Assembly: GCA_945893365.1 (NCBI GenBank)
Contig: CAMDED010000063.1
Span: forward strand, 1 to 40,101
Length of the DNA stretch: 40,101 bases
Direction of reading: 5' to 3'
Source of the DNA: Candidatus Sulfopaludibacter sp. SbA3
GTDB taxonomy: Bacteria > Acidobacteriota > Terriglobia > Bryobacterales > Bryobacteraceae
Shown piece after piece: positions 25,501-33,524 of this stretch (its first letter is position 1; each line of letters opens with the position of its first letter). The position numbers were made by a program, and so were the translations under genes. The notes under the pieces were generated by a model. That model was not told the DNA's origin. It saw only the letters and a program-made list of their open reading frames with translations, and searched no databases.

Positions 25501-25809
25501 TCCGGAACGAGTATCAGCCGCTGGTTTGACGTATCGGCGTTTGCGCTTGCGCCTCCCTTCACGAATGGGAATGCCGGGCGCAACATATTGATCGGCCCCG
25601 GTCTCGAAAATCTGGATTTTGCGCTGTTCAAGAACTTTTCGATTAAGGAGAAGGCCGCGCTGCAATTCCGCTGGGAGCTGTTCAATTCGTTGAACCACGC
25701 GAACTTCGGTTTTCCCGCGGCGACAATTAACGTTCCGGCTACCGCCGGTCAGATCTCGAGCGCAGCGTTAGGGAGGCAGATGCAGTTTGCCCTGAAATTC
25801 ACCTTCTAA
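22576..25809 (+). CDS. Oar-like TonB-dependent outer-membrane receptor 1
   Basis: 1,077 residues; start ATG at 22576, with GGGAGG 5 bases upstream. Signal peptide 'WWGIVSLALLVSGALEGQ', then a carboxypeptidase-regulatory (beta-sandwich) domain at about 29-115 ('GTILGTVVDPSGTRVPRARV'), a plug region ('GRDFLDLPLLSAGV', 'DYNEYYIDGIV') and a large 22-strand-type beta-barrel with 'LTLNFGLRWEFNQPF', 'RGGYGIYFNNPF' and a terminal aromatic strand ending 'MQFALKFTF'. No clear TonB box is seen. These receptors import oligosaccharides, peptides or metal chelates across the outer membrane. The stop overlaps the start of an amidohydrolase gene (TAATG), so the two are coupled; the amidohydrolase may process the imported substrate. 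Confidence 0.88.
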   Translation: MVKATQFVPRTWWGIVSLALLVSGALEGQVSRGTILGTVVDPSGTRVPRARVTVRQTATNFDRSTSTDELGDYELVGLAVGQYTVEVEAAGFNRESRTNINLSVQNRLRLDFTLRLGAVSDTVTVEGQATLIEGENSARGQIIQSKTIVDLPLNGRDFLDLPLLSAGVNVGAPGNAQSNYFDKTIAANGQPADYNEYYIDGIVSTVPLDALPGPKQSPDSIQEFKVMTSTYSAEFGGKSGIHLNLISKSGTNALHGSVFEFIRNDKLDARNFFALGKPPFRRNNFGASAGGPIRKDKLFFYGAYEGTRIRQGVTRVSRVPTDAQLSGNLSSLAQLYDPFSSAPDPDRAGQRIRAPLAGNIIPASRLDPITTKLARQFYPAPNAPDPVRNYVSSLSLQTSPDIYTGKIDWRVKDNHTAFLKYSISTRPAYNPGAFPLLGGDNQLVRPQQAGMSDTWVVSPRTVAEFSVGYSRFIANFIQQNVGKDIAGEAGILGTSRDPFTFGAPIFGVSDFAGFGDFGFRPNVETDNQYQGLAKVSHRRGAHSLKAGIDYRKFAWHQFTDGSFNGNFQFTGIFTTQRTSLGSNSGLADMLLGTPASASVSGGVDRVRMFSWSLYSFVTDDWQVSRNLTLNFGLRWEFNQPFTEAQDRWVSFNPATGKAVYPRTANTYGRTIPFPFEQADLKELFHARYGNFAPRFGFAYRPFGSNRTAVRGGYGIYFNNPFSVDLLNVGGNFPWRLTRTVISDPVIPQLNVRDALVSGSLPPLFNIIYSHERERREGITQQWSFGVQQEVFGGIALDLSYVGSKRDHGLIYGVPFNQPAPGPGAVQPRRPYPQFNNLTAYMTNGSGSYHSLQARVEKRYSRNLGILTSYTWSKTLDDNEGFEGSRLISPYKEKGLGSMHRAHVFTSAFNYLLPFGKGQAILNSANPVVDAILGGWQTSGILTLQSGSPFNAGVAGDLAGCGCTNRPNRIGSGNLESGTSISRWFDVSAFALAPPFTNGNAGRNILIGPGLENLDFALFKNFSIKEKAALQFRWELFNSLNHANFGFPAATINVPATAGQISSAALGRQMQFALKFTF

Positions 25810-27191
25810 TGCCGATCGGAAAGACAGCACGGCTGCTCTCGACGGCGATTAGCGCAGCGCATGTTCTCCTGGCCCAGACTCCCACTTTCCTGGTGGTTAG
25901 GGACGCCTCTGTTTTCGACTCGATCAGCGGCGCCATGTTGCCTGGGCGCACCGTTATCATTGAGGGCGAACGCATCCAGGCTATCGGGACGCCGGACCAA
26001 CGGGTACGCCCGCCGCGGGGTGCCCGCGTCATTGATGGCCGCGGAAAATTCCTGATCCCCGGTCTGATCGATGCGCACGCGCACTCGACCTACGTGTTGG
26101 ACTTTGCCCACATGACGGGCGATCAGATTTTCCCGTTGTTTCTCGGCAATGGCGTCACCTCGATCCGATCCACGGGAGATCTGATCGTCGCCCAAAGGTT
26201 ACTCACCCGCTACGCCGAGGCGCATCCGGAGCTCTCTCCGAGGTTGTTTCTGTGCAGCCCTCTCATCGACGGAGATCCTCCGTTCCACGGCTATTGGGGC
26301 CGGCCTGTGACGAATCCCGATAAAGTCCCGGCCCTTATCGAAGACATGGCCGCGTGGGGAGCCACCACGGTCAAACTTTACGTGGGGACAGAGCGCCCGG
26401 TGGGGCGCAAAGTAATCGAGCAGGCTCACAAACACGGGCTGGTGGTGGCGGGCCATCTGGGAAAATATTCCGCTCAGGATGCCGTAGCCGACGGGATCGA
26501 CTGCCTGGAGCACATTTGGGGCGTATTCAATTTTATCTTCCCGCCGGGACCGCCGAAAGCCGGAACGACAGCCCTCGAGCGGCGAGCGAACGTCGATCTG
26601 GAGAGTCCGATCGCGAAGGATCTGATTCAGGCCATTAAGGCACGTCGGGTGTTTGTCGATCCCACGCTGACAGTCTTTCGGAACATGCTGCTTCTGGCCG
26701 ATTTGCCAGAGTACTACCAGCACCCGGATAACGCCGCGATGCCGGAGCCGTTGATGAAGTATTGGTTGAAATATCGCGAGGACCGAATGAAGACAACCTT
26801 CAGTCCGGAGACTCTCGATCTACGCCGGCGGGAGTTTCAAAAGTATAAGGACCTGACCGGTATTCTCTATCGTGCGGGCGTCCCCCTGCTGGCCGGCACA
26901 GATACGCCGGAGCCGTTTTGCCCGCCTGGATCTTCCCTGCATCAGGAGCTTGAACTTCTCGTGGAATCGGGACTGCCGCCGGCCGCGGCCCTGCAGGCGG
27001 CGACAATTAACAATGCGCGCGTTCTCCGTGCCGACGGAAAGCTGGGGAGTATTGCGCCAGGGAAGCTGGCCGACATGCTGATTTTGGATGCCAATCCTCT
27101 GGCGTCGATTCAAAACTCGCGCAAGATTTCGAAAGTGATCAAGGGAGGCCGGGTCTATGATCCGAAAACCCTGCTGCAGGCGGTGCGGTAG
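25809..27191 (+). CDS. Exported amidohydrolase (imidazolonepropionase/prolidase-like)
   Basis: 460 residues. The first 24 residues look like a signal or membrane anchor, then an amidohydrolase-superfamily barrel. Metal ligands seen: H-x-H in 'LIDAHAHSTYV' after the beta-sandwich start 'IIEGERIQAIG', the Lys in 'VKLYVGT', His in 'VVAGHLGKY', His in 'DCLEHIWG', and Asp in 'LLAGTDTPEPF'. The C-terminal part 'GKLGSIAPGKLADMLILDANPL' completes the composite domain. It is of the group that includes prolidase- and imidazolonepropionase-like enzymes; the substrate is unknown. It starts inside the receptor 1 stop codon and probably degrades what that receptor brings in. Confidence 0.88.
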   Translation: MPIGKTARLLSTAISAAHVLLAQTPTFLVVRDASVFDSISGAMLPGRTVIIEGERIQAIGTPDQRVRPPRGARVIDGRGKFLIPGLIDAHAHSTYVLDFAHMTGDQIFPLFLGNGVTSIRSTGDLIVAQRLLTRYAEAHPELSPRLFLCSPLIDGDPPFHGYWGRPVTNPDKVPALIEDMAAWGATTVKLYVGTERPVGRKVIEQAHKHGLVVAGHLGKYSAQDAVADGIDCLEHIWGVFNFIFPPGPPKAGTTALERRANVDLESPIAKDLIQAIKARRVFVDPTLTVFRNMLLLADLPEYYQHPDNAAMPEPLMKYWLKYREDRMKTTFSPETLDLRRREFQKYKDLTGILYRAGVPLLAGTDTPEPFCPPGSSLHQELELLVESGLPPAAALQAATINNARVLRADGKLGSIAPGKLADMLILDANPLASIQNSRKISKVIKGGRVYDPKTLLQAVR

Positions 27192-27209
27192 CGGATTGCT
27201 GGCAGCACG

Positions 27210-27233
27210 AAGGCCGATTTAAGCCGGGGCCTT
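27210..27233. terminator. Weak hairpin between convergent genes
   Basis: AAGGCC (27210-27215) and GGCCTT (27228-27233) pair perfectly around a 12-base loop that includes the oxidoreductase stop codon. It lacks a T-run, so it is at best a weak bidirectional terminator. Confidence 0.25.
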
Positions 27234-28460
27234 TCCGTAATCCTTGATCTTCATCGGCTCGCCGCCTTTCAACGCCGATTGGTGCGCGACAATTCCCGGC
27301 GCGGTGTATGCGATCGCTTCCCAGATATTCACCGCTGGGTGGCGATCCTCCTGGATCGCGCTGACGAACTCGTGGACCAGGAAGGTGTGCGAACCGCCGT
27401 GGCCGCTCCTCACGCGCATCGATTCCGGCAGCCGCTCCATATAGTTCGGCTGCTTAAAGGCTTCGAGCTTCACATTGCCTTGAGGATATCCGTTGTCGTC
27501 GAGAACCGTCTTTCCATCCCTGCTGATCTGAACGACCGTGTTCGGCGATTTCTCGGGCCGCTCCATGATGTACGAAAGCCTGTCGCCGAAGAATTGGCCT
27601 CGCTCGGTTCCGCCGGCGGCTACGTGCCAGAATACCGCGATACGGCTCGAGTGGCCTCCGGAAGTTTTGAAGAAGGCTGTCGTGTTCCAGAATGGGTTCT
27701 TGTACTGGTTGGTCTGAAGAACCTCATGGCCGTCGCCCCAGCCAACCGCCTGCACCTCCACCAGTCTCTCTCCGGTAACGGGAACGACCATGCCGGTCGA
27801 GTGTGTGGGATAGTGCATGGGCGGAAGCCCGTGACGCCACGTCGGAAATCCGCGATCGTCGTACATGAGCGGGATCAGTCCTTCGTGGTGATACTCGGCT
27901 TCCGAATAAAAGATCGTGCCGAATTTGCCCTCCTTCGCCCACTCTCGACACGTGATGATCTCCGGACGATAGTAGCTGGTCTCGGCCATCATGTACTTCA
28001 GACCGGTGCGTTTGACCGTATCGAGAATACGATCGAGTTCCTCGATCGTCATCGCCGCCGGCACGGCGCTGATGACGTGCTTGCCGGCCTTCATCGCTTC
28101 CAGATCCATCCAGGCGTGCAGCGGCAGTGGTGTGAAAACAGCTACCGCGTCGAGCCCCGGGTGCTTCAGGAACTCACGAAAGTTACGGTAGCTGCTATTG
28201 CATTTGTAAACTTCAGAGAGCCGCTGCAGTCGATCCGCCCTCAAATCGCAAACCGCGGCGACATTGCAGTTCGGGTGCAGATGCCATTGAAAGGAGGCGC
28301 CGAATCCCCCGCCAACTACTCCGATTTTCAGTTGCTTTCCCCCAGCCGGCCGCGGGGCCTGAGCCGCGTCCATCAGCGTTGACGCGGCGGCAAGGCCCGC
28401 CGGCCCTCCCACTCCCTTGAAAAGGTTTCGTCGTGTGAGCCCGTCTCGATCCGTGTTCAT
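27219..28460 (-). CDS. Exported Gfo/Idh/MocA-family oxidoreductase
   Basis: 413 residues from ATG 28460, with AAGGAGG 6 bases upstream. A twin-arginine-type leader (LTRRNLFKGVGGPAG...) precedes a Rossmann domain 'LKIGVVGGGFGASFQWHLHP'. Then 'VAAVCDLRADRLQRLSEVY', 'LDAVAVFTPLPLHAWMDLEAM KAGKH', 'TGLKYMMAETSYYRPE' and a C-terminal alpha/beta domain ending 'SAIQEDRHPAVNIWEAIAYTAPGI'. It is an NAD(P)-dependent sugar or glycoside oxidoreductase; the Tat signal suggests it folds with its cofactor before export. In this lineage such proteins act in the keto-sugar pathway with DUF1080 enzymes. A promoter and palindrome precede it and it diverges from receptor 2. Confidence 0.9.
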   Translation of the reverse strand: MNTDRDGLTRRNLFKGVGGPAGLAAASTLMDAAQAPRPAGGKQLKIGVVGGGFGASFQWHLHPNCNVAAVCDLRADRLQRLSEVYKCNSSYRNFREFLKHPGLDAVAVFTPLPLHAWMDLEAMKAGKHVISAVPAAMTIEELDRILDTVKRTGLKYMMAETSYYRPEIITCREWAKEGKFGTIFYSEAEYHHEGLIPLMYDDRGFPTWRHGLPPMHYPTHSTGMVVPVTGERLVEVQAVGWGDGHEVLQTNQYKNPFWNTTAFFKTSGGHSSRIAVFWHVAAGGTERGQFFGDRLSYIMERPEKSPNTVVQISRDGKTVLDDNGYPQGNVKLEAFKQPNYMERLPESMRVRSGHGGSHTFLVHEFVSAIQEDRHPAVNIWEAIAYTAPGIVAHQSALKGGEPMKIKDYGKAPA

Positions 28461-28481
28461 CGCAAACCTCCTTCCGGATGC

Positions 28482-28495
28482 ATGAATAGATTCAT
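28482..28495. promoter_or_regulatory. Operator candidate at the oxidoreductase promoter
   Basis: ATGAATAGATTCAT is a perfect palindrome with 6-base arms and an AG centre. On the minus strand it overlaps the 3' end of the -10 (28494-28499) and continues downstream. This is a typical repressor position. Confidence 0.55.
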
Positions 28496-28521
28496 TGTAG
28501 TGTCTGAAAAGCGGATTGCAA
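28494..28521 (-). promoter_or_regulatory. Sigma70-like promoter of the Gfo/Idh gene
   Basis: On the minus strand -35 TTGCAA (28521-28516) and -10 TACAAT (28499-28494) are separated by 16 bases. The ATG is about 33 bases downstream of the -10, leaving room for the AAGGAGG site. Confidence 0.6.
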
Positions 28522-28564
28522 GTTAACGCGTCGTTTCGAAATCGTCCACATTTATATTTTTTGC

Positions 28565-28594
28565 TTGAACACAAACCGAAAAAGGACGTATACT
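28565..28594 (+). promoter_or_regulatory. Sigma70-like promoter of receptor 2
   Basis: TTGAAC (28565-28570) and TATACT (28589-28594) have an 18-base spacer and lie 45 bases before the receptor 2 ATG at 28640. With the minus-strand promoter this is a compact divergent control region. Confidence 0.6.
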
Positions 28595-28639
28595 CTGTAT
28601 CGAATATGCTGGAAACCCAATCCGGCAGGAGGGTATTTC

Positions 28640-31600
28640 ATGTCCAAGTGTGTCGTCTGGATCGCTCTCGCTATTCTCGTACCCAGCGCCTGGGGACAGG
28701 CGACGGGCAGCATTCTGGGCACTGTTTCCGATACGACCGGTGGTGTGATCGTCGGAGCGCGAGTCAGCGCTACGAACGCCGGTACGAATGTAAGCCGGGA
28801 AGCCGTCACCAACCACGCCGGCTACTACCAAATTGACAACCTGCTGCCTGGTGAATATGTCGTCAACACCGAAATGGCCGGCTTCAAGAAAGCAGTGCAC
28901 TCCAAATTCGAGTTGCAGGTGGCGCAAGCGGCGCGTCTGGATCTGGCCCTCGAGGTCGGAGAAACGAGCCAGTCGGTGGAAGTGGCCGCTGCGGCTCAGT
29001 TGGTCAATACCGTGGATGCCTCGGTTGGGCACGTCGTGGGCGTGCGCGAGACACGCGAATTACCTCTGAATGGACGCAATTATCTGCAATTGGCTGCACT
29101 CGTCCCGGGGACCGCTCAGTACGGATTACGCTCGTTCTACAACTCGGGACTGACCGACAACCAGGGCTCCGTGATTTCAGGGGGCGCCGGCGAGGACCGC
29201 AACGAGGTTACGCTCGACGGCGTTGGCGTCAAGAGTTATATGATCAACGTGGCCTACGTGCCCTCGATCGACGGTATCCGCGAGTTCAAGGTCGAAACCG
29301 ACCCCTATTCGCCAGATCTTGGCAGGAGCGCCGGAGCGCAGATCCGGCTCGAATCGAAGAGTGGTACGAACCTGTACCACGGTACTCTGTTTGAGTTCCT
29401 TCGGAACAGCTCACTTGACGCGAAGAACTATTTCGATCGCAAAGACGTGCCTATCCCCCAATTTCAGCAGAACCAGTTTGGCGGCAGCTTGGGCGGGCCG
29501 ATAAAGCGGAACAAGCTTTTCTTCTTTTTCAACTATGAGGGATTCCGAGCCCGCAAGGGACAGACGATCTTCGGGACCGTTCCCACTCCCCTGATGAAAC
29601 AGGGCATTTTTTCGGAAGAGGGCCGGCGGATTTTCGATCCCCTGACAACCCGCCCCGATCCGGCTACTCCCGGACGCACATTACGCGATCCCTTCCCCAA
29701 CAACACCATCCCGTCCATCCGCTTCAACGCGGTGTCCGACTTCTTTGCGAAAAATCTATACCCCAATCCAACCGGGCCCGGCTTTATCAGCAACTACGCG
29801 ACCTCGGCGAAAGACAGGACCCAGCGTGACCAGATCAATGCGCGGCTCGACTACAATCCGCGGGAGAAGGACACGCTGTTCGCCCGGTTCAGCTTCAACG
29901 ACTCGACCCTCTACCAAGCCCGGGGCATTTTCAATCAAGGGTCGCTTCCCGGCTTCGGCGATGACTTCATCAGCGGAACTCGAAACATTGTGTTGTCGGA
30001 CGTGCATACCTTCAACCCCACCACTGTTCTCGAGGGCAAGGCATCCTACTACCGCAATTTCCCCTCCCTCACGCCGGAACAGTTAGGCAATGACGTCAAT
30101 GCCAGGCTTGGAGTGAAGGGCGTGCGGCAGAACGAGCCTCTCAATCCGGGTGTTAGCGGATTCAACAATCCCGCGTCAAATCCCTTTGCGCCGGAATTTT
30201 TCGCGGCGAATCAATTCCAATATGTGTTGAATCTCACGAAGGTTCTCAACAAGCACACGCTGAAAGGCGGCGGTGAATACAACAGATTGCAGCTTTTTGA
30301 GGTTGCGCCGCGGTATCCGCAGGGGCTATTCAATTTCACCGGCGACTTCACAGGCGATCCGACAGCGACGCTCGGGTCCACTGGAAGACCGTTTGCCGAT
30401 TTCCTGCTTGGATTCCCGGTCAGCGGCCAAACCATCCGCGGCGATACGGCTGGCCAGTTGTTCCGGAACATGTGGAGTTGGTACTTCCTCGATAGCTGGC
30501 GCGCCACCTCGAACCTGACGTTGACGCTGGGCTTGCGCTATGAATTCACCGGTAATCCATTTGACAAGTACGATCGTATCTCCAATTTTGATCCAACGCG
30601 AGGGCTGCTAATCGCCGGAAAAAACGGGGTGAACCGGTCGACCATTGACAGCGATCTCAATAATTTCGCCCCACGCTTCGGTTTCAATTATCACTTTCCA
30701 GGCGCGAAGACCTCCATCCGCGGCGGCTATGGGATCTTTTACGACATCCTTCAAATGAACGTGTTCAATGCGGTGCGGGCCAACGTGCCGTTCACCGAGT
30801 TCCGGAATTTCAACGTCGACAACCCGATCGCCAAGATCCCGCCAGTCGGCATCCAGGAAGTATTTGGAGAAGGAAACTCGCAACCGCCCGTGCCCTCTCT
30901 CTCGAACTTCGATACTCACCTGCGACAGGGTTATTTGCAGCGAACTTCGCTCAATATCGCACGGCAGTTTGGCGCCGATCTCGTCGCCGACGTGGGTTAC
31001 GCGCGTGAGAAGAAGACAAAATTCGTGGGGGGCAGAGATCTGAACGCGCCCGTCGCGCTTGGCACATTCCTCCGTCCCTATCCGCAGTATCTCGGTCTGG
31101 GTCAGAATACGAACTTGCAGGACGGCGACTATCACGCTCTTCTGGCGAAACTCGAAAAGCGCTTTTCGAAGGGCCTCAGCTTCCTGGCTTCGTACACATA
31201 TGCCAAGGCGATCGATAATGTATCGAGCGGCACCGGAGGCATCGGCGCGCCGGGAGACGCCGGCTTTCAATACGCTTACTGTTTTTCCTGCAATCGCGGC
31301 CGGGGCGCTTCCGACAATCGGCAGCGTTTTGTGTTGAGCGGAGTCTATGAATTGCCGTTCCTTAAAACCGCTGAGCCGCTTGTCAAGGCAATCGCGGGCG
31401 GGTGGCAGCTATCCGGGATCTTCGCCGCCCAATCCGGCTTCCCGTTCACGCCGGTCATTGCGGGCGATAATGCTCTAGCGGGAACCGGCGGGCAGCGGCC
31501 GAACCGTATTTTGGGAGCGGACCCTTTCAGTTCCGGCACGCGGGTTCCGCAGAGATGGTTCGACGGGAGAGCCTACGAGGTAGCGCCACGCGGACAATTT

Positions 31601-31843
31601 GGAAATTCCGGTAAAGGTATTCTGGATGGTCCGGGCCTCGTCAACGTCGATATCGGTCTGATGAAGAGCTTCGCCATACGGGAGAATACGAGGCTGCAGT
31701 TCCGCGCCGAGTTCTTCAATCTTGGCAACCATCCGAACTTTGCGCCGCCCAACGCTACGGTGAACAGCACCTCCGTCGGGATCATTTCCTCGACGGTTAC
31801 TGAAGCACGGCAGATCCAATTTGGATTACGATTAGACTTTTAG
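28640..31843 (+). CDS. Oar-like TonB-dependent outer-membrane receptor 2
   Basis: 1,067 residues; ATG at 28640 with AGGAGGG 6 bases upstream. Signal peptide 'VWIALAILVPSAWG', then the regulatory domain at 24-115 ('GSILGTVSDTTGGVIVGARV', 'YYQIDNLLPGEYVV'), the plug ('RELPLNGRNYLQLAALVPG', 'TLDGVGV') and a long barrel with 'LTLTLGLRYEFTGNPF', 'RGGYGIFYDILQM', and a C-terminal 'ARQIQFGLRLDF' strand. It is the same architecture as receptor 1 but only distantly related in sequence, so not a recent duplicate. A TPR gene starts 2 bases after its stop, a pairing seen in acidobacterial uptake operons. The ligand is unknown. Confidence 0.88.
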   Translation: MSKCVVWIALAILVPSAWGQATGSILGTVSDTTGGVIVGARVSATNAGTNVSREAVTNHAGYYQIDNLLPGEYVVNTEMAGFKKAVHSKFELQVAQAARLDLALEVGETSQSVEVAAAAQLVNTVDASVGHVVGVRETRELPLNGRNYLQLAALVPGTAQYGLRSFYNSGLTDNQGSVISGGAGEDRNEVTLDGVGVKSYMINVAYVPSIDGIREFKVETDPYSPDLGRSAGAQIRLESKSGTNLYHGTLFEFLRNSSLDAKNYFDRKDVPIPQFQQNQFGGSLGGPIKRNKLFFFFNYEGFRARKGQTIFGTVPTPLMKQGIFSEEGRRIFDPLTTRPDPATPGRTLRDPFPNNTIPSIRFNAVSDFFAKNLYPNPTGPGFISNYATSAKDRTQRDQINARLDYNPREKDTLFARFSFNDSTLYQARGIFNQGSLPGFGDDFISGTRNIVLSDVHTFNPTTVLEGKASYYRNFPSLTPEQLGNDVNARLGVKGVRQNEPLNPGVSGFNNPASNPFAPEFFAANQFQYVLNLTKVLNKHTLKGGGEYNRLQLFEVAPRYPQGLFNFTGDFTGDPTATLGSTGRPFADFLLGFPVSGQTIRGDTAGQLFRNMWSWYFLDSWRATSNLTLTLGLRYEFTGNPFDKYDRISNFDPTRGLLIAGKNGVNRSTIDSDLNNFAPRFGFNYHFPGAKTSIRGGYGIFYDILQMNVFNAVRANVPFTEFRNFNVDNPIAKIPPVGIQEVFGEGNSQPPVPSLSNFDTHLRQGYLQRTSLNIARQFGADLVADVGYAREKKTKFVGGRDLNAPVALGTFLRPYPQYLGLGQNTNLQDGDYHALLAKLEKRFSKGLSFLASYTYAKAIDNVSSGTGGIGAPGDAGFQYAYCFSCNRGRGASDNRQRFVLSGVYELPFLKTAEPLVKAIAGGWQLSGIFAAQSGFPFTPVIAGDNALAGTGGQRPNRILGADPFSSGTRVPQRWFDGRAYEVAPRGQFGNSGKGILDGPGLVNVDIGLMKSFAIRENTRLQFRAEFFNLGNHPNFAPPNATVNSTSVGIISSTVTEARQIQFGLRLDF

Positions 31844-31845
31844 GT

Positions 31846-33075
31846 ATGGGAATACCTGCGCTTCTGACGCTGCTGTTCTTCGTCAGCCTCGCCTTTCCCG
31901 CCGAGTCCTGGAAAACCCATTACGAGTCGGGACTGCAGCTCCTCGATCAAGGCAAGTATGCCGAAGCGCAGGAGAGCTTCAAGGCGGGAATCGCCGGGAA
32001 CCCCGGCAGTTCCGAAATGCACAATGCTCTGGGCTTGGTCGCGCTTCAAACGGGAGAGCCGCGTGTCGCCGCTGCTAGCTTTGAAAGAGCGCTCGTGCTG
32101 CGACCTGACGATGGGAAGATTCTGTACAACCTCATTTCCGCATACCTGGGTTCCAACCAGCCTCTTCCCGCCTTGCAAAAGACCGACCAGCTTCTGGCGG
32201 GCAAGAGCGGCGATCCCGCTCTCTACGTTCAAACCGGCGAGTTGCTTTCCCGCTTTGGCCACGTAGCTCATGCTCTCCAGTGCTATCGAGCCGCGGAGGG
32301 AAAGAGCAACAAAACTCCGGAGAATCGAGCAGTAATACAAAAGCTCCTGGCCGAAGCGGACGCGCAGATCGAGCGTGACCGGCAGGTCATCAGCCGGCTT
32401 GAGGTTTCGCTCCGATCGGATACTAGCCGGCCCGAACCCTACTTCCAGCTTGGACTGATGTGGATCAAGCTCGGGCAGTTTTCCCGCAGCCTGGAGTTGC
32501 TCGATCCGGCAGCGGCGAAGTTTTCGAACTCCGCTGAGATCCTCCTCGCTTATGCGTTGGCTTGCTACTTCACGGGCCAGGACGAAAAGGCGGAAGCGGC
32601 CTACAAGCGCCTCGTGCGGATGCAGCCTGAATCGGAGCAGGTTTATTTCGCCTTAGGAAACTTCTACGCCGATGTAGGGAAGCTCACGGATGCGGCCGCA
32701 TCTTTCCGTCGAGCCGCCGCGAAGAATACCAGGAATTATCTCCATCGGTACATGCTGGGCGTCGTTCAGTTCCGGCTTCAAAGCTATCCCGAGTCGGAGG
32801 CGTCGCTGAGAATGGCATTGAAGCTGAACGGTTCTCATGCGGATTCATACTTCTGGCTGGGGAAAATTCATCTCTTGCAGGCGGAAAAAGAAAAGGCGCT
32901 CGAATGCTTTGAGCGCGCCGTGAAACTCGAGCCGAAGCATTTAGGCGCGTACTATCAATTGGGATTGCTCTACGCCCGAAACGGCGAGAAGGAAAAATCA
33001 AGGGACGCGATGGAGATGCAGCGGCAACTCAACGCGCAGATGCACAAGGGCCTGGTTGCCTTGCGGATGCCCTAA
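31846..33075 (+). CDS. Secreted tetratricopeptide-repeat protein
   Basis: 409 residues with a signal peptide (ALLTLLFFVSLAFPAES). TPR units are visible through the length: 'WKTHYESGLQLLDQGKYAEA', 'EMHNALGLVALQTGEPRVAA', 'KILYNLISAYLGSNQPLPAL', 'EILLAYALACYFTGQDEKAE', 'QVYFALGNFYADVGKLTDAA', 'LHRYMLGVVQFRLQSYPES', 'DSYFWLGKIHLLQAEKEKAL' and 'AYYQLGLLYARNGEKEKS'. TPR proteins are scaffolds; position suggests it aids receptor 2 in the periplasm. It starts 2 bases after the receptor 2 stop, so they are co-translated. Parts of it (32161-32307 and 32854-33075) recur at 34638-35006. Confidence 0.9.
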   Translation: MGIPALLTLLFFVSLAFPAESWKTHYESGLQLLDQGKYAEAQESFKAGIAGNPGSSEMHNALGLVALQTGEPRVAAASFERALVLRPDDGKILYNLISAYLGSNQPLPALQKTDQLLAGKSGDPALYVQTGELLSRFGHVAHALQCYRAAEGKSNKTPENRAVIQKLLAEADAQIERDRQVISRLEVSLRSDTSRPEPYFQLGLMWIKLGQFSRSLELLDPAAAKFSNSAEILLAYALACYFTGQDEKAEAAYKRLVRMQPESEQVYFALGNFYADVGKLTDAAASFRRAAAKNTRNYLHRYMLGVVQFRLQSYPESEASLRMALKLNGSHADSYFWLGKIHLLQAEKEKALECFERAVKLEPKHLGAYYQLGLLYARNGEKEKSRDAMEMQRQLNAQMHKGLVALRMP

Positions 33076-33151
33076 AAATCCCGGGCGTCCGAAATCTGCG
33101 TTGCAGTTATTTCAGTAGCAAATCGAGGAGACGGTTTCCTCGGTCTTCATC

Positions 33152-33271
33152 TCAGTTAGCTTCAGCTTCTCCTCCAATAAACTCGAGTTCTCGGCTTTCG
33201 GACAGATAGACGCGCACGATTTGCAGCCCGTCCGATTCCATGTGGCGAACTGCGTTCACAAGATCGTGCAT
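33152..33271 (-). pseudogene. Possible gene remnant or small ORF, 39 aa
   Basis: On the minus strand, an open frame with a protein-like ending: MHDLVNAVRHMESDGLQIV, then YLSESRELEF and a stop at 33152. The same frame stays open upstream to about 33345 with a tryptophan-rich stretch, with no ribosome site. It may be the tail of a lost gene; no family is recognised. Confidence 0.3.
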
Positions 33272-33524
33272 CAACGGGTGTCTCTGCCGCTCAGTCCGAC
33301 CAGTCCAAAGGCAGGCCCACCGCCACCTTAGGCGCAGTTCTTCAGTTCTTCAAGGTATGCGCATCGCTCCGATGCGGACGTCTGAGATAATGCGATTGAT
33401 AACGACGAACAAAAATACCGCTATTGGACTAAAACTTGGATTGCAAATCGCAGAAGAGGATCGCGTCAGCGCCGTTCGTTGCCTCAATTGCGCGATACGC
33501 CCGGCGGACCGCAGGGGAATAATC

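Noticed and set aside
28565-28640. An upstream start for receptor 2 at 28565
   Set aside because: It would include the -35/-10 promoter in the coding region; the ATG at 28640 has a strong AGGAGGG site and begins the signal peptide.
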